Origin: Plantactinospora sp. BC1 | GTDB lineage: Bacteria > Actinomycetota > Actinomycetes > Mycobacteriales > Micromonosporaceae | DNA length: 64,000 nt | Assembly: GCF_003030345.1 (NCBI RefSeq) | Contig: NZ_CP028158.1 | Span: 2,852,001-2,916,000, forward strand | Direction of reading: 5' to 3' | In this document: in pieces, positions 1 to 8,933 of the stretch | Numbering within the stretch: position 1 is the stretch's first letter | How the letters are laid out: every line of letters begins with the position of its first letter | Program-made: the position numbers and the translations under genes | The notes under the pieces: model-generated | Databases searched by the model: none | What the model was told of the DNA's origin: nothing | The model's input: only the letters and a program-made list of their open reading frames with translations

Positions 1-820
1 ACTCCTGGCCGAGTGTCGCGGCGACGTAGCGGACGCCGCGCAGCGCGGCCAGCTCCCGGGCCACCCCGTCGAGCCGGGACGGCGCCACCGAGAGCCAGAA
101 GAAGATCTCCGCCTCGAAGCCGAGCGCCGTCGCCGGAACCAGCGTGATCACCTGTACGCAGCCGGCGTTGTACAGCGACTCGAACCGCCGCCGGACGGTG
201 CTCTCGCTGACCCCGAGGCCGCCGGCCACGGCCTGGAAGCTGTTCCGGCCGTCCTCGCGGAGCGCCGCGATGATCAGCTCGTCGAGTTCGTCGAGGTGTG
301 CCGGCGGGCAGTCGTGCACCGGCGGCGGGGCGACGAGCTGGGGCTCGGTGCCGAGCAGGTGCCGGGACCACTCGTGGGTCGACTTGTAGGTGTGCAGGTT
401 CAGGTCGGCGACGCTGCCCTGCACGCCGGGGATCTTCTGCAAGCCGTTGAGCAGCACGCTGTGCAGGCTGGTCCCCTTCGGCACCAGTACCTCGGCCACC
501 AGGTCGTAGACCCCGGTCACCAGGGCGACGAAGCGGATCTCCGGCATCGCGGCCAGCGCCTGCGCGGCGGCGAGCTGGCTCCCGGCCGCGCAGCGGATCC
601 GCACGATGAGCAGGTCGGCCGGGCCGCCGCCGGGCTGCGGCGCGGCGGCGACCTTGACCAGCCCGTCGGCGAAGAGCTGCTGGGCTCGGCGGGCCACGGT
701 GGTGACCGAGGTACCGGTGAGCTGGGCGATCTCCGTCCAGCTCGCCCGGCCGTTGACCTGGAGCGCGGCGACGATGCGCCGGTCGGTCGGATCGAGGTCG
801 TAGGTCTCGCCCGGGATCAT
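1..820 (-). CDS. Double-domain AsnC/Lrp-family regulator (C-terminus off window)
   Basis: DNA-binding regulator of the Lrp/AsnC family, cut by the left edge after 273 codons. Two winged helix-turn-helix segments can be read, at about residues 8-50 and 170-220. The first is followed by a RAM-type alpha/beta ligand-binding domain, and a second such domain begins near the edge. This is the double-length form rather than the usual protein of about 150 residues. The ATG overlaps the TGA of the upstream hydrolase gene by 4 bp, so it is the promoter-distal member of the leftward peptide operon. By family it should sense an amino acid or small peptide-derived ligand. That it regulates the transporter and hydrolases beside it is inference from position. 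Confidence 0.9.
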   Translation of the reverse strand, partial: MIPGETYDLDPTDRRIVAALQVNGRASWTEIAQLTGTSVTTVARRAQQLFADGLVKVAAAPQPGGGPADLLIVRIRCAAGSQLAAAQALAAMPEIRFVALVTGVYDLVAEVLVPKGTSLHSVLLNGLQKIPGVQGSVADLNLHTYKSTHEWSRHLLGTEPQLVAPPPVHDCPPAHLDELDELIIAALREDGRNSFQAVAGGLGVSESTVRRRFESLYNAGCVQVITLVPATALGFEAEIFFWLSVAPSRLDGVARELAALRGVRYVAATLGQE

Positions 821-1713
821 GCCTGGCGCGCCGGTATCCCGGCCAGGAACTCCCGGACGACCTGCTGGAACCGCTCCGCCTCCTCCAACTGCGGGGAGTG
901 CCCGGAGTGCTCGAAGACCACCAGTTTCGCGTCCGGGATCAGTCGGGCGATGGTTTCGCTGCACTCCACCGGCGTGATCCAGTCATGTCGACCCACGGTG
1001 ACCAGGGTCGGGCAGGAGATCCCCGGGAGCAATGACTTGATGTCGTAATTCGGCTGGTTGACGGCGAATGCGAAGTTGTGCGTGGCGTACCGGTACGGAG
1101 TGTTTTCCACCCGTTGCCGTACCTTGTCCCAATCCAGCTCGTGGTCGTAGAGCGGCAGGATCTCCGCCCAGCAGTCCCGCAGGTCCTCGTCGTCCCGAAC
1201 CGTGCCGGACATGATCCGGTCCAACTTCACCCGGTCGATCTCCACCCGCGCCGAGTCGAGCGCGTTGCGCAGCGCCAACTCCTGGTTGGCGTTGTCGGCG
1301 GCGGTGTCCCGGAGCACCAGCGCGGCCACCCGCTCCGGATAGCGGATCGCGTACTCCATCGAGATGAAGCCGCCGTACGAGCCGCCGGCCATCACGATCC
1401 GCTCCGCGCCGATCCACTCCCGCAGCCCGTCCACGTCGGCCGCCCACTGCTCGTGGGTGAACGGCCCGTTCCCCTCGCTCGCCCCGGAACCCCGGGCGTC
1501 GAAGACCAGCACCCGGTACTCGTCGGCGAAGGCCGCGAACGACGCCCTCGGCTCGGCCATCGAACCCAACCCCGGCGCGCCGTGATGCACGATCATCACC
1601 GGCTTCTCCGGCGCGTCGCCCGGCGCGTCGTCGCCGAGCACCAGCACGTTGAGCCGGTTGCCATTGATCTCCACCATCGTCGGTTCGCTGGTCACGCTCA
1701 TGCTCACGCTCAT
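817..1713 (-). CDS. Proline iminopeptidase-like alpha/beta hydrolase
   Basis: Cytoplasmic alpha/beta hydrolase of 298 residues, in the proline iminopeptidase (S33-like) group. An oxyanion-hole HHGAPG segment lies at about residues 43-48. The nucleophile elbow is GGSYGG with Ser112, the likely acid Asp is in GRHDW near residue 245, and the catalytic His is in SGHSP near residue 273. The start is the ATG at 1713, whose ATGA overlaps the stop of the upstream M24 gene; a second ATG at 1701 is possible. Proline iminopeptidases release N-terminal proline or related residues from small peptides, which fits the neighbouring peptide importer and other peptidases. The true substrate could be another amide or ester. 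Confidence 0.85.
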   Translation of the reverse strand: MSVSMSVTSEPTMVEINGNRLNVLVLGDDAPGDAPEKPVMIVHHGAPGLGSMAEPRASFAAFADEYRVLVFDARGSGASEGNGPFTHEQWAADVDGLREWIGAERIVMAGGSYGGFISMEYAIRYPERVAALVLRDTAADNANQELALRNALDSARVEIDRVKLDRIMSGTVRDDEDLRDCWAEILPLYDHELDWDKVRQRVENTPYRYATHNFAFAVNQPNYDIKSLLPGISCPTLVTVGRHDWITPVECSETIARLIPDAKLVVFEHSGHSPQLEEAERFQQVVREFLAGIPARQA

Positions 1714-2876
1714 GCTCCGATCACGATCTCGGCTAGGTCCCGGGGATAGCTGGTGAGCCGGCGCGGCCCGTCGTCGGTCACCAGTACGGTGTCCGAGATC
1801 CGGTAGCCGGCGTGTCCGGGCACGTACACCCCGGGTTCGCTGGAGAGCACCATGCCGGGCGCCAGCACCGTGTCGTCGCCGTCGGCCACCCAGGGCGGCT
1901 CGTGGAAGCCGAGCCCGATCCCGTGCCCCTGCCGGTGTCGCAGGTATTCGCCGAGCCCGGCCCGACGGATCACGTCCAGGCAGGCCCGGTTGGCGTCCAC
2001 GCAGCGGACCCCCGGGCGCAGCGCCTCGGTGCCGACCTGCTGCGCCTCCCGCACCACCTCGTAGTAGCGGCGCTGCTCGGCGGTCGGCTCGCCGAGCAGG
2101 AAGGTCCGCTCGCTCTCCACGAACCGGCCACCGACCGCACAGCCGAGCGAGAGCATGAACGGCTCGCCGTGCCGCAGCCGGTCCCCGCCGGGCAGCCGGT
2201 GCGGCTGGGCCGAGTTCGGGCCGCCGTACACCAGGCCGCCGGTCAGCATCGGCACCACCACGACGTCGTCGTGCTCGGCGTACATCTTCGCCGCGCCGTA
2301 CCGGGTGACGTGCCCGGCCAACTCCGTCTCGGTCGGCAGCTCGCCGCCGCCGGCCAGCGCGTCGGCGACCAGGCGGACCCCCTCGGCGAGCATCGCGTCG
2401 GCGATCCGGGCCGCCTCGGCGTGCAGCGCGATCTCCTCCGGCGTCTTGCGCAGCCGCAGCGTCCCGACCAGGTCGGTCGGCTCCCAGGCGGTGCCGGGGA
2501 AGGCGCGGCCGAGCCCGGCGACCCGGGCGACCGAGGTGGACGGGGCGTAGCCGGCCCGGACCGGCGGCACCGGCACCGCGTCCCGGAGCACCGCCCACGG
2601 GCTCCGCTCGCCGGGGAACTCCGGATAGACCACCAGGTCGGCAGCGGCCCGCTGGTCGACCGCGTACTCCCGCTCCAGGTCCGGGACCAGCAACAGCACG
2701 GCGCCGTCCCGGGCCAGATAGGCGGCGACCGGGCGCTCGTTGGGAAAGTGCGAGAAACCCGTCAGGTACGCCACGTCGAGCGGATCGTCCAGCAGCAGCG
2801 CGTCCAGCCCGGCCCGGTCCAGTTCGGCCCGGACCCGTTCGTGCAGCGCGGAGTAGCAGGAAGCAGCCAGTCGCAC
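1710..2876 (-). CDS. M24-fold (Xaa-Pro peptidase/creatinase-like) hydrolase with degenerate metal site
   Basis: Protein of 388 residues with a creatinase-type N-terminal domain (about 1-150) and a pita-bread catalytic domain (about 155-388). Aligning its motifs to the five classical M24 metal ligands (Asp, Asp, His, Glu, Glu) gives Ser243, Glu254, His318, Glu347 and Ser361. Three of the five are therefore changed, while the His in GHGIG and the Glu in SSEPG remain. Loss of metal ligands with retention of the histidines is the pattern of metal-independent family members such as creatinase. It may therefore hydrolyse a C-N bond in a small amide or guanidino compound rather than act as an aminopeptidase. 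The GTG start follows a GAGGTG site that overlaps the permease stop. Confidence 0.8.
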   Translation of the reverse strand: MRLAASCYSALHERVRAELDRAGLDALLLDDPLDVAYLTGFSHFPNERPVAAYLARDGAVLLLVPDLEREYAVDQRAAADLVVYPEFPGERSPWAVLRDAVPVPPVRAGYAPSTSVARVAGLGRAFPGTAWEPTDLVGTLRLRKTPEEIALHAEAARIADAMLAEGVRLVADALAGGGELPTETELAGHVTRYGAAKMYAEHDDVVVVPMLTGGLVYGGPNSAQPHRLPGGDRLRHGEPFMLSLGCAVGGRFVESERTFLLGEPTAEQRRYYEVVREAQQVGTEALRPGVRCVDANRACLDVIRRAGLGEYLRHRQGHGIGLGFHEPPWVADGDDTVLAPGMVLSSEPGVYVPGHAGYRISDTVLVTDDGPRRLTSYPRDLAEIVIGA

Positions 2877-2883
2877 CGGCTCG

Positions 2884-3807
2884 TCACCTCGTCCTCGGAT
2901 TGCGGGCGTCGTTGTACGCCACGGCGAGCAGGGTGGTCGCCACCACCAGCAGCAGGATGGCCAGCGACGGAAAGAGCGTGGTCCACCAGGCGGTGGCCAG
3001 CGAGCCGGAGCGCTGCGCCTGGTGCAGGATCGTCCCCCAGGACCAGCTGTTCGGGTCGCCGAGCCCGAGGAACGAGAGCCCCGCCTCGGAGAGCACCGCC
3101 CGGGAGGTGGTCAGCACCACCGAGACCGCGACCACCGGCGCGACGCCGGGGAGTACGTGCCTGCGGATGATCCAGAGGTGCGAGCCGCCGATCACGTGCG
3201 CCGCCGAGACGTACGGCATCGGCACCACGGCCAGCCCCTGCGAGCGGACCACCCGGGCCACCTCGGGCCAGCTGAAGACCGCGATCACCACCACCAGGGT
3301 CGGCACGCTCGGCCCGGCCAGCGCGGCGACCAGGATCATCAGCGGCAGTACCGGCAGCGAGAGCGAGACGTCGACGATCACTCCGAGTACGAGGTCGGCC
3401 GGCCGGAAGTACGCCGCGGCGACCCCGACCAGTACCCCGATCACGATCGCCAGCAGGCTGGCCGCCAAACCGACCACGATGCTGACCCGGGTGCCCCAGA
3501 CCACCTGGGCGAAGACGTCCCGCCCCAGGTCGTCGGTGCCGAACCAGTGCCCGGCACCGGGGCCGGCGAGCACCTCTTCGCCGTACCCGCTGGGGTAGTC
3601 GGCGATCAGCGGCGCGGCCAGCGCGACCAGGCCGAGCAGCAGCAGGATGCCGGCGCTGACCAGGCCGAGCGGGTTGCGCCGGAACGACTGCCAGGTCTGC
3701 CGGGCCACCGACTCGGACGGCGGCAACCCACCGGCGGTCGGGGTCGCGGTCGCGGCCGGCGGTGGCGCGTCACCCGGCGGCGGCATCAGGGCATCGGTCG
3801 CGGTCAC
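2884..3807 (-). CDS. Dpp/Opp-type peptide ABC transporter permease (DppC-like)
   Basis: Inner-membrane permease of 307 residues for a peptide/nickel-class ABC importer. After a proline-rich cytoplasmic tail (about 1-45) come the OppC-type N-terminal segment, the FGTDDLGRDV motif typical of DppC/OppC, and five further hydrophobic segments. The EAA coupling loop reads YVSAAHVIGG with a following RHVLP. The GTG start at 3807 shares a GTGA overlap with the stop of the upstream DppB-like gene, indicating translational coupling. It should pair with the 3804-4769 permease and with the two ATPases encoded divergently at 7899 and 8920. Confidence 0.93.
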   Translation of the reverse strand: MTATDALMPPPGDAPPPAATATPTAGGLPPSESVARQTWQSFRRNPLGLVSAGILLLLGLVALAAPLIADYPSGYGEEVLAGPGAGHWFGTDDLGRDVFAQVVWGTRVSIVVGLAASLLAIVIGVLVGVAAAYFRPADLVLGVIVDVSLSLPVLPLMILVAALAGPSVPTLVVVIAVFSWPEVARVVRSQGLAVVPMPYVSAAHVIGGSHLWIIRRHVLPGVAPVVAVSVVLTTSRAVLSEAGLSFLGLGDPNSWSWGTILHQAQRSGSLATAWWTTLFPSLAILLLVVATTLLAVAYNDARNPRTR

Positions 3808-4769
3808 GCCGTCCTCACCCTCGGGTCGAGCAGTCCGTAGGCGAGGTCGGTGAGCAGGTTCGCGGCGATCACCGCGAAGGCGAGCATCAGGAACGCGCCC
3901 TGCAACACCGGGAAGTCGAGCTGGCCGACCGCCTCGAAGATCGCCCGCCCCACACCCGGGTACGCGTAGATCGACTCGGTCAGCACCGCCCCACCGACGA
4001 GAAAGCCGAGTTGCAGCCCGACCAGCGTGGTGGTGGGCAGCAGCGCGTTGCGCAGCGCGTGCCGCCAGACCACCTTGCGGTTCGGCAGCCCCTTGGCCCG
4101 GGCCAGCGTGCAGTAGTCCTCGCCGAGCGCGTCGATCAGGGTGCTGCGCAGGGTCAGCACGTACGAGCCGAGCTGCACGAGCACGAGCGACAGGCAGGGC
4201 AGGATCAGGTGCAGCGCGATGCTGCCGTACGCGGCCAGCCCGTAGACGTCGTCGTCCATCGCGCCGCCGATCGGCAGGATGCCGAAGACCACCCCGAAGA
4301 CGTAGAGCAGGAACACCCCGATGCTCGGGATGAAGAGCGACTGGCCGGTGATGCCGCCGACCTGGATCAGCCGGTCCAGGGTGCCCTTGGCCCGGGTGGC
4401 CGCGAGCACGCCGAGCGGGATGCCCAGCGCCACGGTCACCACCAGTGCGGAGCCGGCCAGCAGCAGGGTCCAGGGGAGCCGCTCCAGCAGGATGTCCAGC
4501 ACCGGCTGGTTCTGCCGGAACGACACCCCGAGGTTGCCCTGGAGGAGCTGGGTCAGATATTCCCAGTACTGCACCGCCAGCGGCCGGTCCAGGCCGTAGT
4601 CGCGCAGCAGTTCGGCCCGCAGTTCCTCGGTCATCCCCGGGTCCGCCACCGCCAGGGCCGGGTCGCCGGGCAGCAGGCGGAGCAGGAAGAACGTCACGGT
4701 CACCGCGAACCACATGGTCAGTACGCCGCGCAGCAGGCGGCGGGTGACGAACCGGGCACCAGCGGGCAT
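3804..4769 (-). CDS. Dpp/Opp-type peptide ABC transporter permease (DppB-like)
   Basis: Inner-membrane permease of 321 residues of the DppB/OppB type. It opens with a short basic segment and a first membrane helix, then the LRLLPGDPA motif and a periplasmic segment with YGLDRPL, both typical of the family. The EAA loop is around YCTLARAKGLP with RHALRNALLP. The ATG at 4769 was chosen because AAAGGAGAG lies just upstream; an in-frame start 45 bp earlier lacks such a site. It is the partner of the DppC-like permease, whose start overlaps its stop by 4 bp. Confidence 0.93.
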   Translation of the reverse strand: MPAGARFVTRRLLRGVLTMWFAVTVTFFLLRLLPGDPALAVADPGMTEELRAELLRDYGLDRPLAVQYWEYLTQLLQGNLGVSFRQNQPVLDILLERLPWTLLLAGSALVVTVALGIPLGVLAATRAKGTLDRLIQVGGITGQSLFIPSIGVFLLYVFGVVFGILPIGGAMDDDVYGLAAYGSIALHLILPCLSLVLVQLGSYVLTLRSTLIDALGEDYCTLARAKGLPNRKVVWRHALRNALLPTTTLVGLQLGFLVGGAVLTESIYAYPGVGRAIFEAVGQLDFPVLQGAFLMLAFAVIAANLLTDLAYGLLDPRVRTA

Positions 4770-4858
4770 GGCCTCTCTCCTTTCCTGGCTTGGCGGATCA
4801 GGGCGGGGCCGCACCGGGCTGGTGCGCCGGGCCCGCCCTGACCGCGTCGTCGAACTGG

Positions 4859-6475
4859 TCAGCCCTTGGTGGCCTGGGCCACCGAGACGGGGTTGACGAT
4901 GGAGAGCAGTTCACTCGGCTGGACCAGGAAGTTGGACCACTCGGCCGAGTGCGCGATGGTGAACTCCTCGACGTAGAGCACGTTGTCGTACACCTTGTCG
5001 GTGATGATCTTCGCCGCCTGCTGGATCGGGGCCTTCTGGGCGGCCTGGTCCAGCTGCGTCCGGGCCTGGTCGATCAGGGCGTCCAGCTCCGGGTCGCAGG
5101 CGTTGGCGTAGTTGATGAAGCCCTTGCACTTGAACGCGAGCGCCAGGTTGGCCGGCGGGTTCTCCATGATCGCCCACGAGCCGGCGTAGATGTCGTAGTC
5201 CCGGGCGGTGTACTTCTCCACGTACGTGTTCCGCTCCAAGCCCTCCAGCTTGATCTCGATCCCGGCCTCCTTGCTGGAGTCCCGGACCAGCTGCGCCCAC
5301 TTGGAGATGTTCGGGTCGGCCTGGTCGTAGATCATCCGCAGGCTGAGCCCGTCGAAGAGCCCGTCACCGTTGCCGTCGGAGAAACCGGCACCGGTGAGCA
5401 GCGACTTCGCCTTCGCCGGGTCGTGCGCGTACTCCTTGGCGGACGGGTCCTGCCACTGCTTCAACGTCGGGGTCAGCACCGAGGAGTTCGACGAGACCGC
5501 CTTGCCCTGCAACGCCACCCGGCGGATCGCCTCGTAGTCGACGGCGGCGGCCAGCGCCTGGCGTACCTCCAGCCTGTCCAGCGGCTTCCGCGCGGTGTTG
5601 TACTGCATGTGCGCCCAGCCCAGCGACGGCACCTTGACCAGCTTCAGCTTGCTGTCGCCTTCGAGGGTCTTGGCCAGCGGCGGCGGCAGCGCGTTGGCGA
5701 TCAGGTCGACGTCACCGTTGCGCAGCGCCAGCGCCTCGGTGTTGACGTCCGGGAAGACCCGGAAGACCACCTCCTTGGTTTTCGGTCCGCCCTCGACCAG
5801 CGGGAAGTTCTCCATCCGCTCCAGCACGTACCGCTGGCCCCGCTCCACGGTGGTCAACTTGTACGGCCCGGCCGAGACCCAGTCCTTGTCGTTGGCGAAC
5901 TTCTGCACGCTGCCGACCTTGCTGAAGACGTGCTCGGGCACGACCGGCATCCAGAAGCCGACGTTCTCCAGGAAGGTGCCGTCCACCTGGGAGAGCTGGA
6001 ACTCGATCTCCGTCGGGGAGATGACGGTGGACTTCTGGTACGACGAGATGAGCCCGGCGACGACGCCGATCTTCTCCTTGGCGACCGCGTCGATGGTGAA
6101 CGCCACGTCGTCGGCGGTCACCTTCTCCCCGTCGCTCCAGGTGAAGTCGTCCCGCAGCGTCACCTTCGCCTTGCGCCCGCCGTCGAGGTACTCCCACTTG
6201 CTGGCCAGGTACGGCGACCGCACCCCGTCCATCCCCATGCTCATCAGCCGGGGGTACATCAGGTTCGTCACCCAGGTGTCGGTACGGCTGTTGCCGACCA
6301 GCGGGTTGTAGTTGAGTACGTCGGCGGTGGTGCCGATCGTGATCCGGTCCGCCGAGCCGCCGCTGCCGCCGCCGGCCTGGCTGTCCGGGTTGCTGGGCGA
6401 GCAGGCGGTCGCCGCCAGCCCTATCGAGAGCGTGCCCGCCGCCACGGCGAGGGCGCGCCGGAATGTTCGACGCAT
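4859..6475 (-). CDS. Peptide ABC transporter substrate-binding lipoprotein (family 5)
   Basis: Extracytoplasmic solute-binding protein of 538 residues, SBP family 5 (DppA/OppA). The N-terminus has arginines, a hydrophobic stretch and a lipobox ending ATAC, so Cys25 is probably lipidated. A GGGSGGS linker precedes the folded domain. Family features include a WSDGEKVTADDV segment near residue 115 and the QYNTARKPLD segment in the middle. Its ATG shares one base with the TGA of the upstream dipeptidase (TGATG). It captures the substrate for the DppB/C-like permeases. The ligand cannot be read from sequence; a di- or oligopeptide is likely from the peptidases in the operon. Confidence 0.92.
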   Translation of the reverse strand: MRRTFRRALAVAAGTLSIGLAATACSPSNPDSQAGGGSGGSADRITIGTTADVLNYNPLVGNSRTDTWVTNLMYPRLMSMGMDGVRSPYLASKWEYLDGGRKAKVTLRDDFTWSDGEKVTADDVAFTIDAVAKEKIGVVAGLISSYQKSTVISPTEIEFQLSQVDGTFLENVGFWMPVVPEHVFSKVGSVQKFANDKDWVSAGPYKLTTVERGQRYVLERMENFPLVEGGPKTKEVVFRVFPDVNTEALALRNGDVDLIANALPPPLAKTLEGDSKLKLVKVPSLGWAHMQYNTARKPLDRLEVRQALAAAVDYEAIRRVALQGKAVSSNSSVLTPTLKQWQDPSAKEYAHDPAKAKSLLTGAGFSDGNGDGLFDGLSLRMIYDQADPNISKWAQLVRDSSKEAGIEIKLEGLERNTYVEKYTARDYDIYAGSWAIMENPPANLALAFKCKGFINYANACDPELDALIDQARTQLDQAAQKAPIQQAAKIITDKVYDNVLYVEEFTIAHSAEWSNFLVQPSELLSIVNPVSVAQATKG

Positions 6476-7683
6476 CAGTGCCAGACCTCCTCAAGGACGC
6501 GCATGATGTTGCCCCCCAGGACCTTGCCGATCTCGTCGTCCGAGTAGTCGTGACCGACCAGCCAGGAGACGATGTTCCAGTAGCACTCGGCCGGGTTCTC
6601 CAGCCCGTCCACGTACGGCACCCGGGGGTGTTCGACGTGGCCGTGCGCCTCGGCGATGGACAGGTGCGCGGCGAAGGTGTCGTGCAGTCCGACGTGGTCG
6701 CCGAAGAGGGTGTCCGGGCCGAACGCCACGTGGTCGATGCCGACCAGTTCGACGCAGTGCACGAAGTGGTCCATCACCGACTCGATGCTGTGCTCGGGGT
6801 GCGCCGGCGAGAGTGTGGTGTGCGGTGCGGCCTCCAGACCGAGCACCCCGCCGCGCTCGGCGCAGGCCCGGATCACCTCGTCCGGCTTCATCCGGTTGGT
6901 CGGCCAGACGGTACGCGATCCGGCGTGCGTGATGAAGATTGGCTTGGTGGAGGCGGCGATGACGTCGGCCGAGGTACGGTCGCCGGAGTGCGACACGTCG
7001 ATCGCGATGCCGAGCTTGTTCATCCGGCGTACGGCCTTCTCGCCGAAGTAGGTCAGGCCGCCGTCGCCGCGCTCCTTGAGCCCGCTGCCGAGGGTGTTCG
7101 CCTCGCTGTAGGCGATGCCCATCTGCCGGACGCCGAAGCCGTAGAGCATGTCGATCCGGTCCAGCTCGTTCTCGATCATCGTGGCCGCCTCGGTGGCCAG
7201 CACCAGGCCCATCCGGCCGGTCTCGTGCGCGTGGTGGATGTCGGCCAGCCGCTCCACCCGGATCAGGTAGTCCTGGTGGGCCAGGTCGGAGAGCCGCATC
7301 CCGAGGTCGGCGATGACGTCGGTCCACTTCCAGCCCATCTGGCTGGTCACGCAGCAGGTGCCGTCCATCATGTTGTCGAAGACGGCGGTCATGCCGGAGC
7401 GGGCCAGTCCGGCGTACCCGGTGTGGTGCCGCGCGGTGCGGTTGTAGTCGACGGTCTGGCCGATCTCCTCCGGGAAGACCGACGGGTGGTCGTGCAACGA
7501 GATCACGACGTTGTCGGTGAGCAGCCGGCGGACCCGGTCTCGCTGACCGTCCGTCAGCGCGATGCCCTGGTACGCCGGCACCCGACCGAGTTCCGGAGCG
7601 AGCTTGAACTCGCGGTAGTCGGTACCTGCCTCCAGGTAGCTGTAGGACGTGTATCCGGTGTAGCGCGGGGCCGGGTCGAGCAC
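6475..7683 (-). CDS. M19-family (renal dipeptidase-like) metallohydrolase
   Basis: Protein of 402 residues in the membrane dipeptidase (M19, amidohydrolase superfamily) family. No export signal is visible, so it is probably cytoplasmic. Recognisable metal-site motifs are an N-terminal LHDHP (where renal dipeptidase has HxD), a LATEAA bridging Glu, IDVSH and FITHAGSRT with the two C-terminal His ligands, and a GPD segment. The change from HND to HDH at the first ligand pair is a notable variant. The GTG start sits behind AAGGAGGGAG. It is the first gene of the leftward operon and should cleave dipeptides or cyclic/amide relatives imported by the transporter. Confidence 0.88.
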   Translation of the reverse strand: MLDPAPRYTGYTSYSYLEAGTDYREFKLAPELGRVPAYQGIALTDGQRDRVRRLLTDNVVISLHDHPSVFPEEIGQTVDYNRTARHHTGYAGLARSGMTAVFDNMMDGTCCVTSQMGWKWTDVIADLGMRLSDLAHQDYLIRVERLADIHHAHETGRMGLVLATEAATMIENELDRIDMLYGFGVRQMGIAYSEANTLGSGLKERGDGGLTYFGEKAVRRMNKLGIAIDVSHSGDRTSADVIAASTKPIFITHAGSRTVWPTNRMKPDEVIRACAERGGVLGLEAAPHTTLSPAHPEHSIESVMDHFVHCVELVGIDHVAFGPDTLFGDHVGLHDTFAAHLSIAEAHGHVEHPRVPYVDGLENPAECYWNIVSWLVGHDYSDDEIGKVLGGNIMRVLEEVWH

Positions 7684-7809
7684 GCCGCTCCCTCCTTCGG
7701 GTCGGTGCCAGAGCCGGGGCGCGCGGTGGATTTCGGCGCCGCGACCTGATCTGGGTGTGGATTGTCGGCGATGTGGGAGCAGAGATTGCCAGGATCAGGC
7801 GCAGCATGT

Positions 7810-7825
7810 CAACATGTTGGCCAAC
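7810..7825. promoter_or_regulatory. Overlapping palindromes in divergent peptide-locus promoter
   Basis: Two perfect 10-bp palindromes, CAACATGTTG (7810-7819) and GTTGGCCAAC (7816-7825), overlap between the divergent dipeptidase (leftward from 7683) and transporter ATPase (rightward from 7899). The position suggests an operator controlling both directions, possibly for the Lrp/AsnC protein; the regulator is inference. Confidence 0.45.
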
Positions 7826-7898
7826 TCCGGCGCGGAACGGCGGCTGGGCGAGAGAAACCGGTACGGCGGGAACCAACACGGAGAAATCGGGAGGTGCA

Positions 7899-8933
7899 GT
7901 GACCAGCGGGGTAACGAGCACAGAGCGCTCACCCGAGACCGACCTGCCGGCCGCGCTGCGGGTCCGGGGACTCGACGTCACCTTCACCGGCCGGCGCGGC
8001 ACCGTCCCGGCGGTACGCGGGGTCGACCTCGACATCGCCGCCGGCGAGGTACTGGTGCTGCTCGGCGAGTCCGGCTCCGGCAAGTCCGTCACCGCCCGCG
8101 CCGTGATGGGGCTGCTCGACACCGGCGGCGTGCGGGTCGGCTCCGAGCAGATCCGGGTCGCCGGCCACGACCTGACCACGGCCGACCCCGACCAGGTCCG
8201 GAAGCTGCGCGGCCAGACCATGGCGCTGGTCTTCCAGGACGCGCTCTCCGCGCTCAACCCGGTGCTCTCGATCGGCGACCAGCTCGGCGAGGTGTTCCGG
8301 ATCCACCGCGGGCTCTCCCGCCGGGCCGCCCGGGCCGAGGCCGCCGAACTGCTCCGGCTGGTCGGCATCCCGGCCCCCGACCGCCGGGTACGCGACTACC
8401 CGCACCAGTTCTCCGGCGGCATGCGGCAGCGGATCCTGATCGCCATGGCGGTCGCGCTCGGCCCCCGGCTGCTGATCGCCGACGAGCCCACCACCGCGCT
8501 CGACGTGACCGTGCAGGCGCAGATCCTGCAACTCGTCGACCGGCTCCGCACCGAGCTCGGGATGGGCGTCCTGCTGATCACCCACGACCTCGGGGTGGCC
8601 GCCGAGATCGCCGACCGGGTCGCCGTGATGTACGCCGGCCGGATCGTCGAGACCGGCACCGTGGCCGAGGTACTCGACGGGCCCGCCCACCCGTACACGG
8701 CGGCGCTGCTGCGCTCCGTACCCGATCTGGCCCAGCCCGGCGACCGGCTCCGACCGATCCCGGGCAGCCCGCCGAACCTGCTGGCGCTGCCGAGCGGCTG
8801 CGCCTTCCACCCGCGCTGCGACCGGGCGACCGAGGAGTGCACGGTGACCCGCCCGCAGCGGCGGCCGCTCGCCGTACCCGGAAGGACGGCCGCCTGCCAC
8901 CACGCCGAGGAGGCCGTCGATGCCCCCGTCTGA
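7899..8933 (+). CDS. Peptide ABC transporter ATP-binding protein (DppD-like)
   Basis: Cytoplasmic ATPase of 344 residues that powers the peptide importer. Walker A is GESGSGKS near residue 54, the signature is FSGGMRQR, Walker B is LLIADEP, and the H-loop is ITHDLG. The C-terminal oligopeptide-transporter extension has the cysteine-containing CAFHPRC segment and a later C, typical of DppD/OppD proteins with an iron-sulfur-like Cys cluster. The GTG at 7899 was chosen because GGGAGGTG precedes it and homologous sequence starts shortly after; an in-frame start at 7755 would add an unconserved tail. It is transcribed divergently from the permeases and overlaps the next ATPase gene by 14 bp. Confidence 0.92.
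   Translation: MTSGVTSTERSPETDLPAALRVRGLDVTFTGRRGTVPAVRGVDLDIAAGEVLVLLGESGSGKSVTARAVMGLLDTGGVRVGSEQIRVAGHDLTTADPDQVRKLRGQTMALVFQDALSALNPVLSIGDQLGEVFRIHRGLSRRAARAEAAELLRLVGIPAPDRRVRDYPHQFSGGMRQRILIAMAVALGPRLLIADEPTTALDVTVQAQILQLVDRLRTELGMGVLLITHDLGVAAEIADRVAVMYAGRIVETGTVAEVLDGPAHPYTAALLRSVPDLAQPGDRLRPIPGSPPNLLALPSGCAFHPRCDRATEECTVTRPQRRPLAVPGRTAACHHAEEAVDAPV

Noticed and set aside
1812-3170. Plus-strand open frame of about 450 codons opposite the M24 gene
   Set aside because: No binding site, no domain, mirror composition.
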